This document shows, piece by piece, positions 1 to 9,420 of a stretch of DNA of 64,000 bases; position 1 is the stretch's first letter, and each line of letters begins with the position of its first letter. Origin of the DNA: Phormidium tenue FACHB-1052 (GTDB lineage: Bacteria; Cyanobacteriota; Cyanobacteriia; Phormidesmidales; Phormidesmidaceae). The notes beneath the pieces were generated by a model. That model was not told where the DNA came from. It worked only from the letters and a program-made list of their open reading frames with translations, and made no database searches. The stretch spans positions 62,001 to 126,000 of the forward strand of contig NZ_JACJQN010000014.1 in assembly GCF_014696675.1 (NCBI RefSeq), read 5' to 3'. The translations under genes were made by a program, and so were the position numbers.

Positions 1-59
1 AGTTTGCTGGTCTGGAAAATTCTTCGTCCGCTGTTCTCAATCCTGGAGATGCAACCCCA

Positions 60-905
60 ATGACGGCACCCCTCGATATTCGCCCGACGCGATCGCGCTT
101 CAACCTGCAAAAGTTCGCCAATTCGTCTCTGGATGCGCTCAAGGGACTGATTCCCCCGGTGGTGGCGATTCTGATCTTCTTGGTCATCTGGCAAGTGCTC
201 ACCATGGGGCCTGATGCCAACCTGCCTACCCCGGTGCGCACGGTGACAGAAACCTGGGAACTGATCATCAACCCCTTCTTTAACTACGGTGGCACCGATA
301 AGGGTCTGTTTTGGCAGGTGTGGACTAGTCTGCAGCGGGTTGCCCTGGGCTTTACCCTGGCGGCGGTGGTCGGCATAGCTCTGGGCATTTTGGTGGGCAC
401 CAGCTCGCTAATGTATAGCGCCCTCGACCCCCTGTTTCAAATTTTGCGCACGGTGCCGCCCTTGGCCTGGCTGCCGATTTCGCTGGCGGCGTTTCAGCAG
501 GCGAATCCTTCCGCTATTTTCGTGATTTTTATTACGGCGATCTGGCCCATCATCATCAACACCACCGAGGGTGTTCGCCAGATTCCGCAAGACTACAACA
601 ACGTGGCGCGGGTGCTCCAGCTATCTAAGTCTCAGTACTTCTTCAAAATTTTGTTTCCGGCCACCGTGCCTTACATCTTCACCGGATTGAGAATTGGCAT
701 TGGCCTATCTTGGCTGGCGATCGTGGCGGCAGAAATGCTGATCGGCGGCGTGGGCATCGGCTTCTTCATCTGGGATGCCTGGAACAGCTCCCGCATCAGC
801 GACATCATCATCGCCATTCTCTACGTGGGTATTGTCGGTCTGCTGCTCGATCGCCTGATTGTATTCGTCGGTGGCCTGGTGCTGCCCGAAGAACAGAAGC
901 AGTAG
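60..905 (+). CDS. nrtB: Nitrate ABC transporter, permease subunit NrtB
   Basis: This is the inner-membrane permease of the NrtABCD high-affinity nitrate/nitrite importer. The 281-residue product has a short cytosolic N-terminus and a first membrane segment at about residues 33-52 (IPPVVAILIFLVIWQVLT). Several further hydrophobic helices follow, plus a binding-protein-dependent EAA-type loop around residues 170-205 (ARVLQLSKSQYFFKILFP). Length and order match cyanobacterial NrtB. The ATG at 60 follows a CTGGAG ribosome-binding site. It is followed by nrtC and nrtD on the same strand; nrtA probably lies just left of the window. The TAG stop codon lies inside a GTAGGG palindromic repeat (902-1027). 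NtcA control is known for this operon elsewhere, but its promoter is outside the window. Confidence 0.95.
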   Translation: MTAPLDIRPTRSRFNLQKFANSSLDALKGLIPPVVAILIFLVIWQVLTMGPDANLPTPVRTVTETWELIINPFFNYGGTDKGLFWQVWTSLQRVALGFTLAAVVGIALGILVGTSSLMYSALDPLFQILRTVPPLAWLPISLAAFQQANPSAIFVIFITAIWPIIINTTEGVRQIPQDYNNVARVLQLSKSQYFFKILFPATVPYIFTGLRIGIGLSWLAIVAAEMLIGGVGIGFFIWDAWNSSRISDIIIAILYVGIVGLLLDRLIVFVGGLVLPEEQKQ

Positions 906-1027
906 GGTGGGCACTGCCCACCGTTCCCCTGCACGACCCAGCGGTCAAATCGCCAATGTGTCAGGGGACGCGCTGACCTAAACCTGTGATTCTGCCAAAG
1001 GTGTGTGGTGGGCAATGCCCACCCTAC
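902..1027. repeat. Inverted-repeat (REP/MITE-like) element between nrtB and nrtC
   Basis: Seen directly: the left arm at 902-922 begins GTAGGGTGGGCACTGCCCAC. The right arm at 1007-1027 is its near-perfect reverse complement and ends CCCACCCTAC. Each arm is itself palindromic (GTGGGCA/TGCCCAC). The whole is a 126-bp inverted-repeat element. Its first bases provide the TAG stop of nrtB. It belongs to the GTAGGG...CCCTAC class found at several other sites in the window. It could act as an mRNA stabiliser or partial terminator between nrtB and nrtC (inference). Confidence 0.8.
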
Positions 1028-1082
1028 GCCGCCAAACTTTCTGGCTTGCTCGCTCGAACTGCACCTTCATTCCCTGAGCGCT

Positions 1083-3083
1083 ATGTCTGTCTTTGTTGAA
1101 GTTGACCATATCGATCGCGTCTTTAAGCTGCCCACAGGCGGCGAGTACATTGCCCTCAAAAACATCGACCTGCAAATTCACAAAGGGGAGTTTGTCTCCC
1201 TGGTAGGTCACTCGGGCTGCGGCAAATCGACCCTGCTCAACATTCTCTCAGGGCTAGATCAGCCCAGCGCGGGCGGCATTGTGCTCGAAGGGCGGCAGGT
1301 CACCGAGCCTGGCCCCGATCGCATGGTCGTCTTCCAAAACTATTCCCTGCTGCCCTGGCTGACGGTGCGCGAAAACATTGCCCTAGCGGTAGACCGGGTG
1401 ATGAAGAAGCATCCCCAGGCGGTGCGCGATCGCATGATTGACCACCACATCGAGATGGTGGGCCTGCAAAAGGCGGCGAACAAGCGCCCTGGCCAAATCT
1501 CGGGCGGCATGAAGCAGCGGGTGGCGATCGCCCGCGCCCTGGCCATTCGCCCCAAGCTACTGCTGCTGGATGAACCCTTTGGGGCACTGGACGCCTTGAC
1601 GCGCGGCGGGCTACAAGAACAGCTAATGCAGATCTGCCAGGAAAACGAAGTCACCTGCGTCATGGTCACCCACGATGTGGATGAGGCGCTGCTGCTGAGC
1701 GATCGCATCGTGCTGATGACCAACGGCCCCGAGGCCCACGTGGGCCAGATTGTCGATGTGCCATTCCCCCGGCCCCGCGAGCGCATGGAGGTGGTCAAGC
1801 ACCCCAACTACTACAGCCTGCGCAACGAGATCGTCTACTTCCTCAACCAGCAGAAGCGGGCCAAGCTGCATAAGGCCAAGCCCGTGGTGGCCGTAGCCGC
1901 CAATGGCCTGGAGAAGGTCAATCTGGAACTGGGCTTTATTCCCCTGGTCGACTGTGCGCCCTTGGTCGTCGCCAAAGAAAAGGGCCTGTTTGAGGCCCAT
2001 GGCCTGAGCAACGTCACCCTGAACCGGGAGCCGAGCTGGAATGCGATCGCCGACGGCGTGGCCACTGGCCGCCTCGATGCCGCCATGATGGTGGCGGGTA
2101 TGCCCCTGGGTATGACCCTGGGCTACGGCAACCAGCAGCCCAGGCCCATGGTCAGCGCCCTCACCCTCAGCCGCAACGGCAACGCCATTACCTTTAGCAA
2201 GCGTCTATTTGACGAGGGCGTGCGCAGCCTGGCCGACTTCAAAGCGGCGATCGATCGCCGTCCCGATCGCGTCCACACCCTGGCTGCCGTGCATCCCACC
2301 TCAATGCACAACCTGCTGCTGCGCTACTGGCTGGCCGCTGGCGGCATCGACCCCGATCGCGATGTCAGCGTCACGGTGATTCCCCCGGCGCAGATGGTTT
2401 CGACCCTGAAGGCGGGCACCATCGACGGCTACTGCGTTGGCGAACCCTGGAATGCCCGCGCCGTCAGCGAAGGTTTGGGCGTGGTGATGGCGATCGACAA
2501 CGACATCTGGCCCGGCCACCTGGAGAAAGTGCTCGGCGTCACCGAAGCCTGGGCCGAACAGTATCCCAAGACCCACGTGGCCCTGGTCAAAGCGCTGCTC
2601 GAAGCCTGCGAATACTGCGACGATCGCCGCAACCGCGAAGAGATTGCCGACATGCTCTGCAAGCCCGAATATGTTGGGGCTGACGAAGCTCTCATTCGTC
2701 AAGGCTTTGTAGATCCCTACGATCGCGGCGACGGCAGCGATCCCGAGCCGGTGCTCAACTACATTCAGTTCTTTACCGGCAAGGCCAACTACCCCGACGT
2801 CTCTGAGGCGGTGTGGATGATGACCCAGATGGCCCGCTGGGGCATTACACCCTTCCCTCGCAACTGGCTGGCCGTGGCCGAGCGGGTGAAGCGGGCCGAC
2901 ATCTTTGGCCAAGCCGCCCGCGAGCTGGGGCTGGTGGATACAGGGCGCGATCGCCATCCCATTCAGTTGTTTGATGGCGTTGTCTTTGACCCCGACGAAC
3001 CGCTGAAATACCTGGAGCAATACGCCATCAAGCGCGACCTACGCATCGAAGAAATCCCCATGGATATTGCCAACGCACGGTAG
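1083..3083 (+). CDS. nrtC: Nitrate ABC transporter ATPase NrtC with C-terminal NrtA-like domain
   Basis: This is one of the two ATPases of the nitrate importer. From the ATG at 1083 the protein has 666 residues, the usual NrtC length. Residues 1-260 are the ABC domain: Walker [10 protein letters not shown] (42-50), signature [14 protein letters not shown], Walker [13 protein letters not shown] and the H-loop [10 protein letters not shown]. Residues from about 279 to the end resemble the substrate-binding protein NrtA ([21 protein letters not shown]). In characterised cyanobacteria this domain mediates ammonium inhibition of transport; that role is assumed here. An upstream start at 1005 was rejected because it lies in the repeat and encodes no conserved residues. 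Confidence 0.95.
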   Translation: MSVFVEVDHIDRVFKLPTGGEYIALKNIDLQIHKGEFVSLVGHSGCGKSTLLNILSGLDQPSAGGIVLEGRQVTEPGPDRMVVFQNYSLLPWLTVRENIALAVDRVMKKHPQAVRDRMIDHHIEMVGLQKAANKRPGQISGGMKQRVAIARALAIRPKLLLLDEPFGALDALTRGGLQEQLMQICQENEVTCVMVTHDVDEALLLSDRIVLMTNGPEAHVGQIVDVPFPRPRERMEVVKHPNYYSLRNEIVYFLNQQKRAKLHKAKPVVAVAANGLEKVNLELGFIPLVDCAPLVVAKEKGLFEAHGLSNVTLNREPSWNAIADGVATGRLDAAMMVAGMPLGMTLGYGNQQPRPMVSALTLSRNGNAITFSKRLFDEGVRSLADFKAAIDRRPDRVHTLAAVHPTSMHNLLLRYWLAAGGIDPDRDVSVTVIPPAQMVSTLKAGTIDGYCVGEPWNARAVSEGLGVVMAIDNDIWPGHLEKVLGVTEAWAEQYPKTHVALVKALLEACEYCDDRRNREEIADMLCKPEYVGADEALIRQGFVDPYDRGDGSDPEPVLNYIQFFTGKANYPDVSEAVWMMTQMARWGITPFPRNWLAVAERVKRADIFGQAARELGLVDTGRDRHPIQLFDGVVFDPDEPLKYLEQYAIKRDLRIEEIPMDIANAR

Positions 3084-3098
3084 AGGCTCCGGCTATTC

Positions 3099-3162
3099 AG
3101 AAACCGGGTTGCTTCTGTGGATTCCTGACCTAGGCTAACTCCTCTCCAGAGACCCGGTTTCT
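3099..3162. repeat. AAACCGGGTTT-type inverted repeat between nrtC and nrtD
   Basis: AGAAACCGGGT (3099-3109) and ACCCGGTTTCT (3152-3162) are perfect 11-bp reverse complements separated by 42 bp. A related hairpin occurs before rnc (46277-46344). It is an intergenic repeat of unknown mobility. It may fold in the nrt mRNA. Confidence 0.65.
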
Positions 3163-3164
3163 TG

Positions 3165-3206
3165 CCCACCTATCCACTCCCAGCTCCCCACCCACTCACT
3201 CCCCAA
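3165..3206. repeat. C-rich heptamer-like run upstream of nrtD
   Basis: A pyrimidine-rich stretch built from variants of CCCACTC/CTCCCCA ends four bases before the nrtD ATG. It leaves no purine-rich ribosome-binding site. Similar runs are at 10981-11017, 17491-17557, 52164-52224 and 60341-60450. Confidence 0.55.
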
Positions 3207-3209
3207 ATC

Positions 3210-4046
3210 ATGCAAGTGCTCAACTCCCCTACCCAGTCCACCATTGACCGTCAGACCCAGGAACCGTTCCTGATTTTCGACAACCTCTCTAAGGTCTACC
3301 CCACCCCCACAGGCGATTTTGTGGTGCTCGACGGCATCGATCTGGCCATCAATGAAGGGGAATTTGTCTGCGTCATTGGCCACTCAGGCTGTGGCAAATC
3401 GACCCTGCTGGATATGGTGGCCGGGTTTCGCCAGCCCACCGACGGCGAAGTGCGCCTGCAATCCCAAACCATTCAGGAACCCGGCCCCGATCGCATGGTG
3501 GTGTTTCAAAACTACTCGCTGCTGCCCTGGCTCACCGCCTACGAAAACATTTACCTCGGGGTTAACTCGGTCTTCCCCAACAAGCCCGAAGCCGCGAAAA
3601 AGCACATCGTCATGGAGCACCTGGAGATGGTGGGTCTGGCCGATGTGGCCAACAAAAAGCCCAGCGCCCTCTCCGGGGGCATGAAGCAGCGGGTCTGCAT
3701 TGCCCGTGCCCTCGCCCTGCGTCCCAAGGTGCTGATCCTTGACGAACCCTTCGGTGCATTGGATCCGATCACGCGAGAAGAACTGCAAGAGGAGCTGTTG
3801 ACCATCTGGCGCGACCACCAGATCACCGTGCTGATGATCACCCACGACATCGACGAAGCGCTGTTTTTGAGCGATCGCGTGGTGATGATGACCAACGGCC
3901 CTGCCGCCAAAATCGGCGAAATCATGCAGGTGCCCTTTGCCCGCCCCCGCGATCGCGCCCGCATGATGGAAGACCCCAAGTTTTACGAGCTGCGCAACGA
4001 AGCCCTCGACTTCCTCTATAACCGTCACGCCCACGCCGACGATTAG
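3210..4046 (+). CDS. nrtD: Nitrate ABC transporter ATPase NrtD
   Basis: This is the second ATPase of the nitrate importer, a single-domain partner of NrtC. The product is 278 residues from the ATG at 3210. Walker [10 protein letters not shown] is at 57-65, with signature [14 protein letters not shown], Walker [13 protein letters not shown] and H-loop VLMITHDIDEA. It closely parallels the NrtC ABC domain but lacks the NrtA-like extension. A TTG at 3162 would add 16 residues encoded by low-complexity C-rich repeat and was rejected. No Shine-Dalgarno precedes the ATG, so translation may be coupled or leader-independent. A strong hairpin follows the stop. Confidence 0.94.
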   Translation: MQVLNSPTQSTIDRQTQEPFLIFDNLSKVYPTPTGDFVVLDGIDLAINEGEFVCVIGHSGCGKSTLLDMVAGFRQPTDGEVRLQSQTIQEPGPDRMVVFQNYSLLPWLTAYENIYLGVNSVFPNKPEAAKKHIVMEHLEMVGLADVANKKPSALSGGMKQRVCIARALALRPKVLILDEPFGALDPITREELQEELLTIWRDHQITVLMITHDIDEALFLSDRVVMMTNGPAAKIGEIMQVPFARPRDRARMMEDPKFYELRNEALDFLYNRHAHADD

Positions 4047-4071
4047 GGTCGAATCCTCTCTCGCTATCCTC

Positions 4072-4103
4072 AAAGGCTTCAGGGTATTCGCTCTGAAGCC
4101 TTT
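4072..4103. terminator. Hairpin terminator after nrtD
   Basis: AAAGGCTTCAG (4072-4082) pairs perfectly with CTGAAGCCTTT (4093-4103) over 11 bp around a 10-nt loop, 26 bases after the nrtD stop. Stem ends are A/T-rich on both strands. It can therefore serve nrtD and possibly the convergent glycan gene whose stop is at 4199. Confidence 0.75.
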
Positions 4104-4198
4104 GACTTAGGTGCGCCGAGGCCTCTACTGGTTGATTGAATTGGGTGTTGCGGGCTTGGGGGCCGACGCAAGATTCAGTGCCGAGACGGCAGGAACGG

Positions 4199-6763
4199 CT
4201 ATTGCGATCGCAGTTCAGCTTGATACGGTTCCAAGGCCCTATCCAGCGCTGGCAAGAACGTCGGCGAGGTAAACAGCGGTTCGAAGAACTGCACCACCGG
4301 GATGTTCTCTACCCGAGGCAAAAAGTCCGAGGGGTTAGGCCCGTCGATATGGCGGCTAAGGATCCCAAAGCCCAGGCGCTGGCTGCGGGGTTGCCAGCTC
4401 GGTGCCGTGCGCTGAAGCCAATCGGTGAAATCCGCAGCACCTGCCATGCTAGCAACGAGTTGAGTAATCATTTGGGGCTCCGGCAAAGCTAGAGCTAGGT
4501 CATCAATATCTTCGGGCTGAGTGACCCAGGCTCTCTCTAGCAGTGCTTGGCGCTGATCGGGGGTTTGCCAGGCCAGAATAGCGTACTTGGCCGGGGTTTC
4601 GGGCCAGGTGTCAACATCCACAGGCTGGCCCTCAGCGAGCGTGAGACAGCCCTGCTGAAGGTCGCCGCCGCTGGTTTGCCAGTCTTCGCCTGCCCCAGCC
4701 AAATCACCGCGCCACCAGCGCAGACTGCCCCTAGCCTGGTGTAAAAAACTGGTCAACGTTGGATCTTCGGTCTGCTGGAGCAGTTCCCCGTAGCGCTGTT
4801 CGACCTGGTTGAGCACGGCAGGATAGATATCGGCAAAGCCCTCCACTCGCCAGAGAGGACTGGCCACCAGGGCAGGATGGCGGATGGCTTCTAGGGTAAA
4901 GGCCTCGGTGGCGCAGTCGAGGTCGCCGGTTCGCAGGCAGGCAAACCCCAGACCAAAGAACACACCCATTTTGGCGGGCACCAGGGCGATCGCCTCCCTA
5001 AACGACGCCTCAGCCTCATCGAACTGGCCCTTTTCAATTTGAAGCCAGCCCAGGTTCGATTGGCCAAATTCCTGGTAGGGCACCGCCTGATTGCCGGTTT
5101 TAAACCAGGCGATCGCATCGTCAAGCAGCACCTGGCGCAGGGGCGGGTTATCGCTCGTTTGCAGGGCAAATTCGCCCAGGTGGTAGCCCAGCTGGTAGGG
5201 GTAGTAGGGCTCCCAGGGGGACAGCTTATGGGCCTGCTCTAGCTGGTTGGCAAAGCGATCGATATCGGCAGGTTCTGCTGTCAGGGCCGAGAAGCCACTG
5301 CTGGCGGTGCCCCAAGCACGGTGGGTGGGCACTAACCAGAGGGTCATGGCCAGCATCAGGCCGAGGCCAGCTCCGGCCAGCCAGCGGTGACGACGGGGCG
5401 ACGAAGCCAAGTCCTCGGTTGTGGAAACGGGGTTGAAGGTGCAGGCGAGCACGGCCAGATAGAGGGCGAGGGTGCCTGCGATCGCCGGAATATCCAGCTG
5501 ATAGTCGGTCAGACTCATCAACCCAAAAGCAAACAGCCCCGCTAGCAGACTCCACACCAGCACCGGGGGCAGCCCGTTGGGGGTATCCTGCGCGCCGCGC
5601 CGCATCCACCGCACCGTTAGCAGCACCAGCACCAGTACTAGGGCCAAGGCTGTGGCGATGCCCCAAATACCCATCTCCCCCCACAGCTGCGCCGGGGTGC
5701 TGTGCAGCTGGAACTGTAGCTCGGCATCGCGCCCGGCCCAGTGGGGGCGATATTTCTGGTAGACCAGCGGCACGCTGCCCGGCCCCACCCCGGTAAAGGG
5801 ACGGCTCAGGCCCATGCGCCATCCCGTGACGTTGGTCACCACCCGGTAGGACAATTCTCCCCCAGCAAAATTGCCCTGGGCTAGGCTGCCCAAGACCTGC
5901 CGCAGGCGCGGATTGGCGATGATGCCCAGTACCCCCAAGCCCAGGGCGGTGCCGCCGATCGCCAACGCCAGGGGGCGGGGCAAACGGTTGTAGAGCAGAG
6001 AAATGCCCACCGCGATCAATCCGGTGACCATAAGTGCCAGCCAGCCGCCGCGCGAGCTGGTGGTGTAAAGGTTGAGCAAGCCGAGCACCATACCCGCTAG
6101 CCACAGCCAGCGTCGCCAGCCCCGATCGCTCCAGGCCAGCCCTGCCAGCAAAGGCAGCACTAGCACCAGATAGCCCGCCACGTAGTTTTGGTGGCCGATG
6201 GGCTGCCAATTGCGCAGGCTGGTGAGGCCAAAGTTAAATGTCTGATTGACGCCGTAGCCCTGAAGCGTTGACAACCGCGCCAGCTCAGGTTGATAGATCT
6301 GGGTGATCCACAGCACCAGACTGAGCAGAATGAAGGCTAGACCCAGGTAGCCCTGAAACCGCAGCAGAGTGTGGAACCGCTGGGGATGGCGGAGCCAGCT
6401 ACCGAGGGCATAGAGGGTAGCGATCGCCCCCACCGCCGCCCACCCATACCATCGCGCCTGGGCCGGAAATTCTGCCCCTATCGTAGAGACGACCAGCCCA
6501 ACTACGGCCAGCAGGGCCACCCAGTCGAAACCGTTCCCCAATTTTTTGAAAGGGCGGTGCCAAAGCTGCCACAGCAGCCACAGCATGGGCAAAGTCAGCC
6601 CTACCTGCCACAAAAATACCCAGGGCCAAGCCACTATCAAGGTGCTGCTGCCCGGCAGCAGGGTAAAAACTACGTAGAGCGCTGCTATGAGCAGGGCTAG
6701 CAGCGTGCCATCGCTAGAATCTTGGGCTGAGGGTTTTGGCTGGGGTAGGGCATCCTCGGTCAT
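4199..6763 (-). CDS. O-antigen ligase/polymerase (Wzy_C) family membrane protein with TPR-like C-terminus
   Basis: The 854-residue protein has about 12 hydrophobic segments in residues 20-475. These include the O-antigen ligase/polymerase core with PIGHQNYVAGYLVLVLP and a large exported loop, TGVGPGSVPLVYQKYRPHW followed by LHSTPAQLWGEMG. Residues after about 500 are soluble and helical with TPR-like periodicity (WLQIEKGQFDEAEASFREAI). The family joins or polymerises polyprenyl-linked glycans at the outer face of the inner membrane; the substrate cannot be told from sequence. The ATG at 6763 lies 29 bp after the stop of a paralogue (6793-9420). Together with the upstream sugar transferase this suggests one exopolysaccharide or S-glycan operon. 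Confidence 0.85.
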   Translation of the reverse strand: MTEDALPQPKPSAQDSSDGTLLALLIAALYVVFTLLPGSSTLIVAWPWVFLWQVGLTLPMLWLLWQLWHRPFKKLGNGFDWVALLAVVGLVVSTIGAEFPAQARWYGWAAVGAIATLYALGSWLRHPQRFHTLLRFQGYLGLAFILLSLVLWITQIYQPELARLSTLQGYGVNQTFNFGLTSLRNWQPIGHQNYVAGYLVLVLPLLAGLAWSDRGWRRWLWLAGMVLGLLNLYTTSSRGGWLALMVTGLIAVGISLLYNRLPRPLALAIGGTALGLGVLGIIANPRLRQVLGSLAQGNFAGGELSYRVVTNVTGWRMGLSRPFTGVGPGSVPLVYQKYRPHWAGRDAELQFQLHSTPAQLWGEMGIWGIATALALVLVLVLLTVRWMRRGAQDTPNGLPPVLVWSLLAGLFAFGLMSLTDYQLDIPAIAGTLALYLAVLACTFNPVSTTEDLASSPRRHRWLAGAGLGLMLAMTLWLVPTHRAWGTASSGFSALTAEPADIDRFANQLEQAHKLSPWEPYYPYQLGYHLGEFALQTSDNPPLRQVLLDDAIAWFKTGNQAVPYQEFGQSNLGWLQIEKGQFDEAEASFREAIALVPAKMGVFFGLGFACLRTGDLDCATEAFTLEAIRHPALVASPLWRVEGFADIYPAVLNQVEQRYGELLQQTEDPTLTSFLHQARGSLRWWRGDLAGAGEDWQTSGGDLQQGCLTLAEGQPVDVDTWPETPAKYAILAWQTPDQRQALLERAWVTQPEDIDDLALALPEPQMITQLVASMAGAADFTDWLQRTAPSWQPRSQRLGFGILSRHIDGPNPSDFLPRVENIPVVQFFEPLFTSPTFLPALDRALEPYQAELRSQ

Positions 6764-6792
6764 GGCTTGGGTAGATGGGTAAGGGGGGCAAA

Positions 6793-9420
6793 TTAATCTG
6801 ATTTTGTCAGGTGAAAGTGGTTGTGGGTCGGGTGGGGCAGGCCCAGAGCTTGGGTGCGGAGAGCCTCAAGGCGATGGTCGAGGGCAGGAAACTCCCTCGG
6901 CCAGGCCGGGAAGAGGTTGAGCTTGGCTACCAGGGTATAGTGCTGGAGGTTTTGCGGCGTCAGCATGAGGGTAATTTGTTTGGCCTGGTAGTTGCGGTAG
7001 GCGAAGGTGAGCGACCCTCGATAGCCCTCCTCTGGGTCGGTGACGACGGAGGTCAGCCACAGGCGCAGCGGTTGGGTGCCAAGGCTTTCTTCAATTAGCA
7101 CATCGTCTAGGTCGGGTGGGCCATCCTGGGGCTGGGCCGGGCTGATGGGATAGGTGCTGGGGTCGAGCCAGGCGGCGAGCAGCCTCAGCTCGGGGCTGTG
7201 TTGCCCCAGACGCAGGTCGTGCGCTACCGCCTCAAGGGCAGCCTCAGGATCCGATTCGGCTAAGAGCAACCCCGAAACCACAGGTCGTAGCACATTGGGA
7301 TCGACCTCCACGGTGGGTTGCTCAGTCCACCAGGCAAGTAGGGCACGGGTTTCGTAAAGGGTGGCAAAACCAGGCTCGCTAGGAACAACGTTTTTGAGTA
7401 GGGCATCGTATTCGGCGAGGGTGGCCTGCACCACAGAGGCATAAATCGCCTGATAGGGAGCGGCTTGCCACTGGGGATAAGTCAACGCAGCAGGGTTGAC
7501 TAGGGCTTCTAGGGTGAAGGCAGCAATGGCACCTGTTTCGTTCCCCGTCTTCTGCAGCAGATCGCCCAGCAGCCAGTAGCCGTAGTGGCGGTGGCGGGGC
7601 ATGAGCTGCACGGCGCGGGAGGCATAGGGCAGGGCTTTAGCTGGGTCAGTAGTTTGGTGTAAAACGGCTAGATTGTGGTTGAACCAGGCATCGTTGGGGG
7701 CGGCCTGCTGGGCCTGGTGGGCGTAGTCGAGCAGCAGCGATCGCACATTATCCTGCGCTTCAGATTCTCCCAAAACCTGGTTGAGACCCCACAGCGCTTC
7801 ACTAGCTACCGCCGAAGCAGTCGGATCCCAAGAGCTGAGGCGGTGGGCCTTGTACCAACGGGTGTCGGCCAGGTTGAGCTGCTGGTTGTAGAAGGCGCGA
7901 TCGGCCAGGGCACCGTAGGCCACGGTGAGTGTGAAGGGTAGCCATAGGGTCAACAGTATCCCCAGCCATAGAGAAACTGCCAGTCGCGATCGCCGCCTGG
8001 CAGCCTGTCCCAACGGTGTGGCCGTGGGTAGATAGCGATCGCCCAACACCAGCAGCAGCACCACAATTCCTAGGAGCGTGCCTGCGATCGGAATATTCTC
8101 CAGTTGATAATCGGTCAGGCTAGAGACTCCGTAGGCCAACAGGCTGCCGCCAATGCCTCCCAGCAGCGCCCGATCCGTGGCTTCGAGCGGCTGCCGCCAA
8201 AGCCCGATCCACAGCCGTAGAACGAGCACAATCCCAGCTAAAAATATCCCCAACCCAACCAGCCCCAGTTCCCCCGCAATCTGCACCGGGGTATTGTGGA
8301 GCTGTTGAATATGCTCTAGGCCTGCCCCCGTTTCGATCGGGCGATAGAGGTTTGACACCCGACTCATAACACCGGGGCCAATGCCAAACAAGGGGCGATC
8401 GCGCAGAATATTGCCGCCCAATCGCAACATAAACCAGCGATCGAGGGTCGGGCCGTCGGTAATACCGCCCGCGCTAAACCAGGCGCGAATGCGGGGATTG
8501 CTAGCCAGGGCCAACCCCAGAGCCACAGTTCCCCCCAGGCCAGCTAAACCCCAGCGCCAGCGCTGGGATGGTTTGAGATCTCTAAAGCGACTTAGCCAAG
8601 TGATCAGCAGCCACACCACCAGCCCCAGCGCCGCCCCCCGCGATCCGCTGACGTATAACGCCACCAGCATCAGTCCGGCAGAAATCAGCCAAACTCCACG
8701 CAGCCAGCCCGTTGTAGCCACCGCCGCCGCCACCGCCAGGGGCAGCATCAGCACAAAATAGCCGCCCACAAAGTTGTGGTGCCCCAGGGGCTGATGGTTG
8801 CGCAGCGCCGTCAGAAAATTGTCTGCCGCCCACATAGCGTTGTCGGGTCGCCAGAGGGTCAGGCTCACCACTGCGGCCCCGGCGGCCACCACGACTAAAC
8901 CCCACCACAGCCGGAGGCGACTCAGCCAGCTGCGTTGGCCGGGCCCAGACGCATCGACCACGTTGCGGTAGAAATACAGCACCGCAATATAGGTCACCAC
9001 CAGGCTCACATTCCACAGCGCCACACGGGGAAACGGCGACACCAGCGCCGACAGGGCCAGGACAAGACCCATCCCCAGCGCCACCCAATCCAGTCCGTAA
9101 CCCAGGGCGTAGAAAGCTCGTTCGGGCTCTGAGCCAGATGCTTGTGCTGCGTCAGTGCTCCAAGCCTCTGGATAGTGCAGCCGCCGCCACAGCCCCACCA
9201 ACAGCGCTATACCGCCTGCCTGCCACAGCAAAATCCAGGCCCAGCCAACCATGCGGTAATAGCTCAGCGGCAGCCAGCTAAAGATCAGGAGCATCAGTCC
9301 TCCGGCCAGCCATAGCCCCGGCTTTTGGCCAGTCCAGCCGTTCCGACGGTGGTCAATTCCCGAGTTCGCCGCATCGCCGGAATCTGTTGCCCCTGGCGAA
9401 GGGGAAGAATCGGCGGTCAA
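6793..9420 (-). CDS. Second O-antigen ligase/polymerase (Wzy_C) family protein with TPR-like C-terminus
   Basis: This is an 875-residue paralogue of the next gene downstream, with the same plan. N-terminal membrane helices precede the core PLGHHNFVGGYFVLMLP, and the exported loop carries FGIGPGVMSRVSNLYRP and QQLHNTPVQIAGELG. A soluble C-terminal half with helical repeats starts after about residue 500. The start is a TTG at 9420 overlapping the stop of the sugar transferase in TTGA, which argues for translational coupling. The next in-frame ATG is more than 40 residues in and would cut the first helix. It probably polymerises or ligates glycan repeat units assembled by the neighbouring transferases (inference). 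Confidence 0.85.
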   Translation of the reverse strand: MTADSSPSPGATDSGDAANSGIDHRRNGWTGQKPGLWLAGGLMLLIFSWLPLSYYRMVGWAWILLWQAGGIALLVGLWRRLHYPEAWSTDAAQASGSEPERAFYALGYGLDWVALGMGLVLALSALVSPFPRVALWNVSLVVTYIAVLYFYRNVVDASGPGQRSWLSRLRLWWGLVVVAAGAAVVSLTLWRPDNAMWAADNFLTALRNHQPLGHHNFVGGYFVLMLPLAVAAAVATTGWLRGVWLISAGLMLVALYVSGSRGAALGLVVWLLITWLSRFRDLKPSQRWRWGLAGLGGTVALGLALASNPRIRAWFSAGGITDGPTLDRWFMLRLGGNILRDRPLFGIGPGVMSRVSNLYRPIETGAGLEHIQQLHNTPVQIAGELGLVGLGIFLAGIVLVLRLWIGLWRQPLEATDRALLGGIGGSLLAYGVSSLTDYQLENIPIAGTLLGIVVLLLVLGDRYLPTATPLGQAARRRSRLAVSLWLGILLTLWLPFTLTVAYGALADRAFYNQQLNLADTRWYKAHRLSSWDPTASAVASEALWGLNQVLGESEAQDNVRSLLLDYAHQAQQAAPNDAWFNHNLAVLHQTTDPAKALPYASRAVQLMPRHRHYGYWLLGDLLQKTGNETGAIAAFTLEALVNPAALTYPQWQAAPYQAIYASVVQATLAEYDALLKNVVPSEPGFATLYETRALLAWWTEQPTVEVDPNVLRPVVSGLLLAESDPEAALEAVAHDLRLGQHSPELRLLAAWLDPSTYPISPAQPQDGPPDLDDVLIEESLGTQPLRLWLTSVVTDPEEGYRGSLTFAYRNYQAKQITLMLTPQNLQHYTLVAKLNLFPAWPREFPALDHRLEALRTQALGLPHPTHNHFHLTKSD

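Noticed and set aside
2301-4073. Long open frames on the minus strand opposite nrtC and nrtD
   Set aside because: They lie entirely within well-supported ABC genes and show no family motifs; they are frame shadows of GC-rich coding DNA.
5226-6209. 327-codon minus-strand frame inside the first ligase/polymerase gene
   Set aside because: Overlaps the membrane region of the real gene in another frame; Arg/Gly/Ala-rich product without membrane helices.
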